A stretch of 5,835 bases of DNA, from positions 1-5,835 of the forward strand of contig JAFGOJ010000355.1 of NCBI GenBank assembly GCA_016926575.1, read 5' to 3'. The translations under genes and the position numbers were made by a program. Under the pieces are notes generated by a model that did not search any database, was not told where the DNA came from, and saw only the letters and a list, made by a program, of their open reading frames with translations. Shown one piece after another: positions 1 through 4,891 of this stretch. The stretch comes from Anaerolineae bacterium (GTDB lineage: Bacteria > Chloroflexota > Anaerolineae > B4-G1 > DUEL01). The first letter of the stretch is position 1. The number at the start of each line of letters is the position of its first letter.

Positions 1-11
1 AGCGGGGAGAA

Positions 12-56
12 GATGGGGGTTTTGCGGGCGGCGAAGCCGCCCGCAAAACCCCCATC
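12..56. repeat. 21-bp perfect palindrome upstream of sucC, possible terminator
   Basis: The arms at 12-32 and 36-56 are exact reverse complements (21 bp) around a 3-nt GAA loop. The stem has an AT step of four T/A pairs between two GC-rich blocks. A T5 run at 63-67 follows the stem after a short C-rich stretch, so it could end transcription of an upstream + strand gene lying outside the window, but the T run is not directly abutting the stem. Bases 24-53 recur with three differences at 2587-2616, which makes a dispersed intergenic repeat family as likely as a dedicated terminator. Confidence 0.75.
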
Positions 57-96
57 CCCCACTTTTTGAGAAGATACCTCGGTTACGACTTTTAGT

Positions 97-102
97 GGAG
101 GT
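97..102 (+). promoter_or_regulatory. Ribosome binding site of sucC
   Basis: GGAGGT lies 6 nt before the ATG at 109. This fixes the sucC start, which also matches the conserved N-terminus MKLHEFQ of the family. No convincing -35/-10 pair is visible between the hairpin and this site, so the promoter may lie upstream of the window or be of a non-consensus type. Confidence 0.85.
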
Positions 103-108
103 AAGGCT

Positions 109-1260
109 ATGAAACTACACGAGTTTCAATCCAAGCGCATTTTCGCGCAATACGGCATCCCCATCCCCGATGGGGACGTAGCAACGACCCCCCAGGAAGC
201 GCGCGCCATCGCCGAGCGCCTGGGCGGGCCGGTGGTGGTCAAATCCCAGGTGTTGGTGGGCGGACGCGGCAAGGCCGGCGGCATCAAGCTGGCCAAAGAC
301 GCCGCCGAAGCCGAAGCACGCGCCGCCGACATCCTGGCCCTGGACATCAAGGGACTCCCCGTACGCCGCGTGCTGATCGACCAGGCCGCCGACATCCGCC
401 ACGAAATCTACCTGGGCATCGTGATCGACCGCGTCGCCGAGCGCCCGGTCATGATCGCCTCGGCCGAAGGCGGCGTGGAGATCGAGGAGGTCGCCCGCAC
501 CAACCCCAACGCAATCAAGAAGCTGCACATCGACCCCTTCATCGGGATGCGCGCCTATCATACGCGCTGGTTGGCCCGCGAGATCGGGCTGGACGAAGCG
601 CTTATGCGCAGCTTCGACCACATCGCCCGCGGCCTGTACGAGGCCTTCGTCGGCTGCGACGCCTCGCTGGCAGAGATCAACCCGCTCGTCGTCACCGGCG
701 CGGGCACACTGCTGGCCGTGGACGGCAAGATGGTGCTCGATGACAACGGTCTCTTCCGCCACCCTGACCTGGCAGAGAAGCGCGATGTCGACGAGGAAAC
801 CCCCACCGAGCGCGCCGCGCGCGAGGCGGACCTTTCCTACGTCCAACTGGATGGCGAGATCGGCTGTATGGTCAACGGGGCAGGGCTGGCGATGGCAACG
901 ATGGACATCACCAAGCACTTCGGCGGGTCTCCGGCCAACTTCCTGGACATCGGCGGCGGGGCCAAGGCCGACCGCGTGGCGACCGCCCTGCGGCTGATCC
1001 TGGCCGATCCCAACGTCAAAGCCGTGCTGTTCAACATCTTCGGCGGCATCACACGCTGCGACGAGGTGGCGAAGGGCATCCTGGCCGCGTTGGAGGAGGT
1101 GCAGCCCAACTTGCCGATGGTGGCCCGCCTGGTGGGCACCAACGAAGCGGAAGGACGGCAGATCCTCGACGCGTCGCCGTTCGATATGATCACGGCCACG
1201 ACCCTGGCGGAGGCCGCGCAGAAGGCGGTCGCGGCCGCCCGTGGCGAGTTGGAGGCGTAG
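109..1260 (+). CDS. sucC: Succinyl-CoA synthetase (ADP-forming), beta subunit
   Basis: This is the nucleotide-binding beta subunit of succinyl-CoA synthetase, which interconverts succinyl-CoA plus phosphate and NDP with succinate, CoA and NTP in the cytoplasmic TCA cycle. The 383 residues match the usual bacterial length of about 380-390. The N-terminal ATP-grasp fold shows VLVGGRGKAGGIK (residues 48-60) and the metal/phosphate-site segment EINP (189-192). The C-terminal ligase domain shows NGAGLAMATMD (256-266), the GGG turn (282-284) and the phosphate-loop segment GGITRCD (312-318). sucD begins 3 bp after the stop, and its ribosome binding site (GGAGG, 1251-1255) lies inside the last codons of this gene, so the two are co-translated. 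Malate-CoA ligase (MtkA) is a close relative and cannot be fully excluded, but the sequence follows SucC throughout. Whether ATP or GTP is used cannot be read with certainty. Confidence 0.97.
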   Translation: MKLHEFQSKRIFAQYGIPIPDGDVATTPQEARAIAERLGGPVVVKSQVLVGGRGKAGGIKLAKDAAEAEARAADILALDIKGLPVRRVLIDQAADIRHEIYLGIVIDRVAERPVMIASAEGGVEIEEVARTNPNAIKKLHIDPFIGMRAYHTRWLAREIGLDEALMRSFDHIARGLYEAFVGCDASLAEINPLVVTGAGTLLAVDGKMVLDDNGLFRHPDLAEKRDVDEETPTERAAREADLSYVQLDGEIGCMVNGAGLAMATMDITKHFGGSPANFLDIGGGAKADRVATALRLILADPNVKAVLFNIFGGITRCDEVAKGILAALEEVQPNLPMVARLVGTNEAEGRQILDASPFDMITATTLAEAAQKAVAAARGELEA

Positions 1261-1263
1261 ACC

Positions 1264-2136
1264 ATGGCTATTCTAGTCGATAAAAACACGCGGTTGTTGG
1301 TCCAAGGTATCACCGGGCGCGAGGGCGAATTCCACGCCACGCAGATGCTCGATTACGGCACGCAGGTCGTGGGCGGTGTGACCCCCGGCAAGGGTGGGCA
1401 GACCGCCTGCGGGGGCCGGGTGCCGGTGTTCGACACGGCCCGCGAAGCGGTGGAACAGACCGGCGCCAACGCCTCGGTCGTCTACGTCCCGGCCCGCTTC
1501 GCCGCCGACGCCATTCTGGAAGCCGCCGACGCCGGCATCGCGCTGGTCGTCTGCATCACCGAGGGCGTTCCGGTGGTCGATATGATCAAGGTGAAAGCCT
1601 ACATCGACCAGAAGGGCACGCGTCTGGTCGGCCCCAACTGCCCCGGCTTGCTGACCCCCGGCGAGGCGAAGGTGGGCATTATGCCCGGGCACATCGCCGC
1701 GCCCGGCCCGGTGGGCCTGGTCTCCCGCTCCGGCACACTGACCTACGAGGTGGTCTACGCGCTGACCATCAAGGGCATCGGCCAGACGACGTGCGTGGGC
1801 ATCGGCGGCGACCCGATCATCGGCACGCGCTTCATCGACGTGCTGAAGGCGTTCGAGGCGGATCCAAAGACCGAGCAGGTCGTGATGATCGGCGAGATCG
1901 GCGGCAACGACGAGGAGATCGCGGCGCAGTTCATCGCCGCGCACATGACCAAGCCGGTGGTGTCGTTCATCGCCGGGCGCACCGCGCCCCCAGGCAAGCG
2001 CATGGGCCACGCCGGCGCGATCATCCAGGGTGGTGAAGGCACCGCATCGGCCAAGATCGCCGCACTGGAGGCGGTCGGCGTGCGGGTGGCAGAGCACCCC
2101 GAGCAGATCGCCGACATGGTCGCGGCGCTACGGTAA
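1264..2136 (+). CDS. sucD: Succinyl-CoA synthetase, alpha subunit
   Basis: This is the CoA-binding alpha subunit, which carries the phosphohistidine intermediate and pairs with the SucC product encoded just upstream. The 290 residues are the normal family length. The N-terminal Rossmann CoA-binding domain shows VQGITGREG (13-21) and GGVTPGKGG (37-45); GPNCPG (123-128) and SRSGTLTYE (154-162) follow. The ligase domain shows GIGGDPI (179-185), the EIGG motif (211-214) and the active-site histidine H249 in KRMGHAGAI (245-253). All key positions are intact. The ATG at 1264 has GGAGG 8 nt upstream within the end of sucC. The gene ends the operon: two strong palindromes begin 2 bp after its TAA and the next gene is convergent. 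The MtkB subunit of malate-CoA ligase is the closest alternative. Confidence 0.97.
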   Translation: MAILVDKNTRLLVQGITGREGEFHATQMLDYGTQVVGGVTPGKGGQTACGGRVPVFDTAREAVEQTGANASVVYVPARFAADAILEAADAGIALVVCITEGVPVVDMIKVKAYIDQKGTRLVGPNCPGLLTPGEAKVGIMPGHIAAPGPVGLVSRSGTLTYEVVYALTIKGIGQTTCVGIGGDPIIGTRFIDVLKAFEADPKTEQVVMIGEIGGNDEEIAAQFIAAHMTKPVVSFIAGRTAPPGKRMGHAGAIIQGGEGTASAKIAALEAVGVRVAEHPEQIADMVAALR

Positions 2137-2138
2137 AA

Positions 2139-2171
2139 TTTTGTGAGGCAGGCGCGGCCTGCCTCACAAAA
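2139..2171. terminator. 15-bp perfect hairpin after sucD, likely bidirectional terminator
   Basis: The arms at 2139-2153 and 2157-2171 are exact reverse complements around a 3-nt GCG loop, starting 2 bp after the sucD stop between convergent genes. The outer four pairs are T/A, and on the minus strand the stem runs into an AAAATTTT stretch, giving a short U tract for transcripts arriving from the LysM gene. On the + strand there is no U tract, so for sucD it would act with the next hairpin or as an RNA 3'-end stabiliser. Confidence 0.6.
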
Positions 2172-2174
2172 CAC

Positions 2175-2202
2175 GCAGGGGCGCGGCCAGCCGCGCCCCT
2201 GC
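2175..2202. repeat. 13-bp perfect GC-rich palindrome, second of a tandem pair
   Basis: The arms at 2175-2187 and 2190-2202 are exact reverse complements separated by only 2 nt (in RNA the loop would be 4 nt, with 12 pairs). It sits 3 bp after the previous hairpin. No T-rich tract follows in either direction. It may belong to an intergenic palindromic repeat family or help termination between sucD and the convergent LysM gene. Confidence 0.65.
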
Positions 2203-2222
2203 TTCTATCCGATGGTTAGGCG

Positions 2223-2243
2223 GGGCGACCGGTTGGATCGCCC
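2223..2243. repeat. Weak third palindrome in the sucD-LysM gap
   Basis: GGGCGA (2223-2228) pairs with TCGCCC (2238-2243), and two further C-G pairs (2229-2230 with 2235-2236) are possible with a one-base bulge. This is much weaker than the two hairpins before it and may be a decayed member of the same type. Nothing else is recognisable in 2203-2271. Confidence 0.35.
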
Positions 2244-2271
2244 AGCGTCACTGTGCCAAGACCGTGTGCGG

Positions 2272-2478
2272 TTAGGGGATGACCAGCTTCTGCCCCACGC
2301 TAATCGCGTTCGGGTCCGAGATCTTATCCTTGTTGGCCTCGAAAATTTCCGACCAGCGATTGGCATCGCCGTAGACTTCCTCTGCGATCTTGCTGAGGCT
2401 GTCGCCGGCCTGCACCACGTAGGTCTTTCCCACGCGTCCGTGAGCGCCCTTGATCATCTCTTCTTGCTTTCCTGCCAT
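2272..2478 (-). CDS. Small stand-alone LysM domain protein (YgaU/Kbp-like)
   Basis: The product is 68 residues, of which 19-68 are one LysM domain: TYVVQAGDSLSKIAEEVYG, then the NRWSEIFEANKD segment and a closing VGQKLVIP. LysM folds usually bind N-acetylglucosamine polymers, but this version, with its IFEANKD and (P)GQ-L-IP pattern, resembles the C-terminal LysM of E. coli Kbp (YgaU), a cytoplasmic potassium-binding protein. There is no signal peptide or membrane segment, so a cytoplasmic location is inferred. The ATG at 2478 is set by a strong AGGAGG (2485-2490) 6 nt upstream. The domain is 36/50 identical to that of the next gene upstream on this strand, and both proteins start with MAGK, so the two are paralogues. 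It is the last gene of the minus-strand cluster. Potassium or glycan binding is not shown by the sequence. Confidence 0.88.
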   Translation of the reverse strand: MAGKQEEMIKGAHGRVGKTYVVQAGDSLSKIAEEVYGDANRWSEIFEANKDKISDPNAISVGQKLVIP

Positions 2479-2529
2479 TTCAATCCTCCTATTTTCAAAG
2501 CGACCCTGTGGCCTGCGGCCCAGTGTCCA

Positions 2530-2556
2530 GAAGCGTGATTGCTCAGCTTACGCTTC
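2530..2556. repeat. 7-bp inverted repeat between the LysM genes
   Basis: GAAGCGT (2530-2536) and ACGCTTC (2550-2556) are exact reverse complements with a 13-nt loop that contains a small GCT-C-AGC dyad. It lies between the two minus-strand LysM genes, about 50 bp before the start of the downstream one. On its own it is modest; it is listed because two stronger hairpins follow in the same gap. Confidence 0.35.
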
Positions 2557-2581
2557 GCAGTTGTCTTTCCCGCCGCGGGAA

Positions 2582-2616
2582 GGGGGGCGGGCAGCGAAGC
2601 CACCCGCCAAACCCCC
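2582..2616. repeat. Second, decayed copy of the palindromic repeat seen at 12-56
   Basis: Bases 2587-2616 match 24-53 at 27 of 30 positions, differing at 2593 (A for G), 2602 (A for G) and 2608 (C for A). The first two changes put two adjacent mismatches in the stem, while 2608 is compensated because 2586 is G here instead of T. The T4 segment of the first copy's left arm is replaced by G, so the hairpin is imperfect, but G5 (2582-2586) and C5 (2612-2616) could still pair. This gap is non-coding on both strands as far as can be judged. Confidence 0.7.
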
Positions 2617-2640
2617 TGTTCTCCCTTCGACGCGCCAGGC

Positions 2641-2676
2641 GGGTAACTGCCAGGCGTACAGCCTGAGCAGTTACCC
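2641..2676. terminator. Strong hairpin just after the coiled-coil LysM gene, possible terminator or RNA processing element
   Basis: GGGTAACTGC (2641-2650) pairs exactly with 2667-2676, and CAGGC (2651-2655) pairs with GCCTG (2661-2665), giving 15 pairs with one bulged A (2666) and a 5-nt GTACA loop. It begins 9 bp beyond the stop codon of the minus-strand gene ending at 2686. No T tract follows on the minus strand, so it does not look like a classical intrinsic terminator. It could attenuate read-through into the last LysM gene or protect the upstream mRNA end. Confidence 0.55.
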
Positions 2677-2685
2677 AGAAGCACA

Positions 2686-3231
2686 CTATTCCTCGTCGCT
2701 CGGGAGCGTGAGTTCCTGGCCGGGGTAGATCAGGTTCGGGTCCTTGATCTTGTCCTTGTTCGCCTCGAAGATCTCCGGCCAACGGTTGGCGTTGCCCAGG
2801 ACGTCCCGGGCAATCTTGCTGAGGCTGTCGCCAGACTTGACCACGTAGGTGCGCGCAGCGGCGGCGGCCTTTTCGCGCTCTTCGCGCGCCCTCTGTGCCT
2901 CTCTGGCGCGCTCCACCGCCTCCTCGCGCCTCATCCGCTCCAGCTCGGCCTTGGCCAGGGCCGCCTCTTTTTCAGCTGCTTCGGCCTTTGCCTTGGCTTC
3001 AGCAGCCTGTTTCTCGGCGATGTCGGCCCGGCTATCGGCGATTGCGGCTTTGCGGTCCGCCGTTTGTTTCTCACGTGCGATGCGGGACGTCTCGGCGCGC
3101 GCGGCCTCGGCCTCTTTCGTAGCCTCCTCTGCGGCTGCCTTCTCGTCACGCGAAGTCACTGCGTCGATGGCCTTGCCCAACAGCCCCTTCTTTTCCTTGT
3201 CTTGTTCCTGTTTGGTATCTTTACCTGCCAT
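2686..3231 (-). CDS. Coiled-coil protein with C-terminal LysM domain
   Basis: The 181-residue product has three parts: a charged N-terminus (1-27) with a short GLLGKAIDAV patch, a long Ala/Glu/Lys/Arg-rich stretch (about 28-127) that reads as one continuous helix or coiled coil, and a LysM domain (128-177, TYVVKSGDSLSKIARDVLG through YPGQELTLP) followed by an acidic SDEE tail. The LysM is of the YgaU/Kbp type. There is no signal peptide or membrane segment, so it is probably cytoplasmic, unlike TolA-like helical proteins that are membrane-anchored. The ATG at 3231 has AAGGAG at 3243-3248 with an 11-nt spacer, longer than ideal; no better start is visible. It lies 49 bp after the preceding gene of the cluster. 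The downstream 68-residue LysM protein looks like a duplicate without the coiled coil. A role as a multimeric scaffold is only a guess. Confidence 0.88.
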   Translation of the reverse strand: MAGKDTKQEQDKEKKGLLGKAIDAVTSRDEKAAAEEATKEAEAARAETSRIAREKQTADRKAAIADSRADIAEKQAAEAKAKAEAAEKEAALAKAELERMRREEAVERAREAQRAREEREKAAAAARTYVVKSGDSLSKIARDVLGNANRWPEIFEANKDKIKDPNLIYPGQELTLPSDEE

Positions 3232-3280
3232 GTCCTTTTTTTCTCCTTACTTTATGGACTAAACTATTTCTGTACTTCGA

Positions 3281-4048
3281 CTACCTGCGTCCGGCCAATG
3301 CCTGGAGGATGCTCTGAGCAACCAGGCTGCCGGCCGCCGACCGCGGCGACTGGGCCTGGAGCGGGTTCATCTGCCCCCCCATCACTGCCCCCATCAGGGC
3401 TTGACCGATGGCGGTTGTGCTGTCGGCACCCGACTGCTTCGCCTGCATATAGGCCATGCCGGCAGGCAGCAGGGCATTCAACACATCGCCCATATCCAAT
3501 CCATCATCCTGTTGTGGGGCCGGTTGAGCCTGCGGCTGCCCGCCCCCCAACAAAGCCCCCAACAAGCCCAAAGCGCCGCCGGCCGGTGCAGGCTGCTGCT
3601 GCGGCTGCTGCGGAGGGGCGACAAGCCCCAGCACCTGCCCTAACACCGACGCACCCACCGGCGTCTGTGGGGCCTGTTGCGGCTCTGGAAGCCCTTGATC
3701 CGGGATCGTGCCCAGCAAGGTCTGCACCATCTTGACGACGTCGTCGTCTTCCAGTGCGGAGCGGTCCTGCAATTGTCCCGCCGCTTGCTGCAGGCCCCGC
3801 GCGTAATACTGGCTGGTGCCTCCCCGGCCTTCGCTTTCGAGTCTCTGGCCGGCATAGCGCAGCGCCTCCGCCGGCGGTTCGGACTGCTTACGTTGCAGGG
3901 CGTTGACAATCATGCCGAGGTTCTCGACCATGTTGTCGCCGTGATTGCCGTTGTAACCGTCCAGTTCGTTGATCTCGGTGCGATGAGCCGTCATCGATTG
4001 CAACGCGGCCCCGAACAGGTTCGCCAAGTCTGAAGTCGATCTCCCCAT
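3281..4048 (-). CDS. Uncharacterised protein with DAK2-like N-terminal motif and DUF937-like Gly/Leu/Pro/Gln-rich C-terminal half
   Basis: I do not firmly recognise this 255-residue protein. Its N-terminal part contains INELDGYNGNHGDNMVENLG, which recalls the nucleotide-binding loop of the DAK2/DhaL domain (typically ...DGDHGTNM or DGDTGTNM), but with Asn where two metal-binding Asp are expected. A helical region follows to about residue 117. From about 118 on it has Pro/Gln-rich linkers (PPQQPQQQPAP) alternating with Gly/Leu-rich helices (GGALGLLGALLGGG, DVLNALLPAGMAYM, MGAVMGG), a style seen in DUF937/YidB-like proteins. None of these helices forms a clear membrane span and no signal peptide is seen. 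The ATG at 4048 is preferred over the GTG at 4051 because AGGAG (4055-4059) is 6 nt from the ATG but only 3 nt from the GTG. The ribosome binding site overlaps the stop of the DUF4332 gene, indicating coupled expression. The reading frame is certain; the family assignment is tentative. Confidence 0.8.
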   Translation of the reverse strand: MGRSTSDLANLFGAALQSMTAHRTEINELDGYNGNHGDNMVENLGMIVNALQRKQSEPPAEALRYAGQRLESEGRGGTSQYYARGLQQAAGQLQDRSALEDDDVVKMVQTLLGTIPDQGLPEPQQAPQTPVGASVLGQVLGLVAPPQQPQQQPAPAGGALGLLGALLGGGQPQAQPAPQQDDGLDMGDVLNALLPAGMAYMQAKQSGADSTTAIGQALMGAVMGGQMNPLQAQSPRSAAGSLVAQSILQALAGRR

Positions 4049-4054
4049 CACGCG

Positions 4055-4059
4055 CTCCT
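4055..4059 (-). promoter_or_regulatory. Ribosome binding site overlapping the upstream stop codon
   Basis: On the minus strand the upstream gene's TAG (4060-4058) is part of TAGGAG, so the AGGAG that serves the next gene is embedded in the stop. The 6-nt spacing to the ATG at 4048 decides the start over the adjacent GTG at 4051. Confidence 0.75.
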
Positions 4060-4462
4060 AGTACGACACGACGCGGTCCAGCGCCTTGGCCTGCTCGATC
4101 CAGTCGGCGACCATGAAAAGCGACGGCGGGCGGCGCACCAGCTTCTGGGCTTCGTTCGCTTCCAGAACCTTCTTGTGCAGATTCTCGGCGTTGCGTTTTG
4201 CCAGCTCGGGCACGGTATCCACGCCCACTCTTTCCAAGAGGTCGCTGTACTCCTCGCCCAGGCCCTTGACCCGCATCAAGTCGGCCCGGTTGACCCAGTC
4301 CAGGATGTGCTCGTGGCCGATACCGGTCTTCTCCGCCAGGTCCTTGCGGCCCTTGGCGCTCGCCCCGGCCTGCAGCAGCGATTCCACGCTACGAATGCCC
4401 GCCGCGCGTAGTTTCTCCGCATACACGGGGCCAATACCCTCAATCGTCTCCAACTTCGCCAT
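4058..4462 (-). CDS. DUF4332 protein with two helix-hairpin-helix motifs
   Basis: The 134-residue product is a full-length DUF4332 protein. Two helix-hairpin-helix-like motifs are visible: EGIGPVYAEKLRAAGI (8-23) and VKGLGEEYSDLLERVGV (65-81), separated by the family-typical segment GRKDLAEKTGIGHEHILDWVNRADLMR (38-64). The C-terminal part (PELAKRN, LVRRPPS, VADWIEQAKAL) also follows the family. Such motifs in other proteins bind DNA backbone non-specifically or mediate protein contacts; for this family no function is established to my knowledge. The frame is open 18 codons further upstream to 4516, but the ATG at 4462 is chosen because GGGAGGT lies a few bases before it and the protein there starts with the conserved MAKLETIEGIG. 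It is the first gene of the minus-strand cluster, 9 bp ahead of the next, and is divergent from the flavoprotein gene. Confidence 0.93.
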   Translation of the reverse strand: MAKLETIEGIGPVYAEKLRAAGIRSVESLLQAGASAKGRKDLAEKTGIGHEHILDWVNRADLMRVKGLGEEYSDLLERVGVDTVPELAKRNAENLHKKVLEANEAQKLVRRPPSLFMVADWIEQAKALDRVVSY

Positions 4463-4804
4463 AGTTACCTCCCTTTTCTTGAATCTGGAATACCGTTTAC
4501 GTACCCACTCTATCACAGAATCGCTAAATCCGCCAGTTTCCAGACCATTGCTTCAACAGCAATCGCGTCGTCTGGCAGAGATCGCTATCCACACTCAACC
4601 AGGTGGCTATTTCCTCGCGCCCCGGATGTATCCCATCCCAGCGTCTGTTTTGGACGACAAAGGGTTCGACATTGGAACACTCCCACGAAAAGCAACCGGG
4701 AATCTGGTCTGGAGAATTTCAGTATAGTGCAATCTACGGGGGAAGTCAAATGAAGGCACTTGATTTGAACACAAAATGTATTCTGCCAATATTCGATTTG
4801 TCTA
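4463..4804. other. Divergent intergenic region of lower GC, no gene recognised
   Basis: This stretch separates the minus-strand cluster from the + strand flavoprotein gene. The part at 4463-4475 carries the ribosome binding site of the DUF4332 gene. Open frames exist on both strands, but none has both a good ribosome binding site and a recognisable protein pattern. A small hairpin is possible at 4547-4563 (ATTGCT/AGCAAT, 5-nt loop). The promoter of the minus-strand cluster should lie here, but no consensus -35/-10 pair with correct spacing stands out. Base composition is clearly less GC-rich than the genes on either side. Confidence 0.5.
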
Positions 4805-4833
4805 TTGACAACATACACCTAGAGTGTTATACT
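4805..4833 (+). promoter_or_regulatory. Strong sigma70-type promoter of the flavoprotein gene
   Basis: TTGACA (4805-4810) matches the -35 consensus exactly; a 17-bp spacer leads to TATACT (4828-4833), which matches the -10 consensus at five of six bases and is preceded by an extended -10 TG (4825-4826). The start of transcription would be near 4840, giving a leader of about 52 nt before the GTG at 4892. The spacer holds a small dyad, ACAC-N5-GTGT (4815-4827). Confidence 0.8.
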
Positions 4834-4859
4834 AGCGCTGCGGAAACGCACAAGCGCTA
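4833..4859. promoter_or_regulatory. Dyad at the transcription start: candidate operator or 5' leader hairpin
   Basis: TAGCGCT (4833-4839) and AGCGCTA (4853-4859) are exact reverse complements, and the hexamer AGCGCT in each is itself a palindrome, with the two copies 19 bp apart, about two helical turns. The dyad begins in the last base of the -10 box and spans the expected start, a classic repressor position. Nested inside it, TGCG and CGCA flank a GAAA tetraloop (4839-4850), so a transcript beginning upstream of about 4833 could form a 10-pair hairpin with a CAA bulge. A transcript starting near 4840 would keep only the inner stem. Confidence 0.5.
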
Positions 4860-4875
4860 CCCTTCACAAACAATT

Positions 4876-4881
4876 AAGGAG
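4876..4881 (+). promoter_or_regulatory. Ribosome binding site fixing a GTG start
   Basis: AAGGAG lies 10 nt before the GTG at 4892. The encoded protein begins with the FAD-binding beta strand only four residues later, and the next in-frame methionine codon is at residue 110, so GTG is the start. Confidence 0.7.
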
Positions 4882-4891
4882 TTTAGAAAAC

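Noticed and set aside
115..918. Long minus-strand open frames opposite sucC and sucD
   Set aside because: They are shadows caused by high-GC codon use; the + strand proteins are full-length with intact motifs.
1..2700. CRISPR array suggested by multiple palindromic units
   Set aside because: The units are not evenly spaced, differ in sequence, and no regular spacers are present.
3540..3640. Short CTG/CAG-like and CCCCAACAAAGC-like repetition as a tandem repeat array
   Set aside because: It encodes the Gln/Pro/Gly-rich linker of the 255-residue protein; the repeats are short and irregular, explained by low-complexity coding.
4463..4516. N-terminal extension of 18 residues on the DUF4332 protein
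   Set aside because: The ATG at 4462 has a far better ribosome binding site, and the conserved domain begins right there; the extension is basic and unlike the family.
4539..4713. Inverted 9-mers TCCAGACCA (4539-4547) and TGGTCTGGA (4705-4713), possible terminal repeats of a small mobile element
   Set aside because: A 9-bp inverted match in a gap of this size is expected by chance about once in three such gaps, no target-site duplication is seen, and nothing transposase-like lies between.
4086..4727. Long + strand open frame across the DUF4332 gene and the intergenic region
   Set aside because: Most of it is the antisense shadow of the DUF4332 gene. The tail in 4517-4727 has no start with a ribosome binding site and no recognisable domain.
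4723..4728. TATAGT as a -10 box for a second + strand promoter
   Set aside because: No -35-like hexamer lies 16-18 bp upstream.
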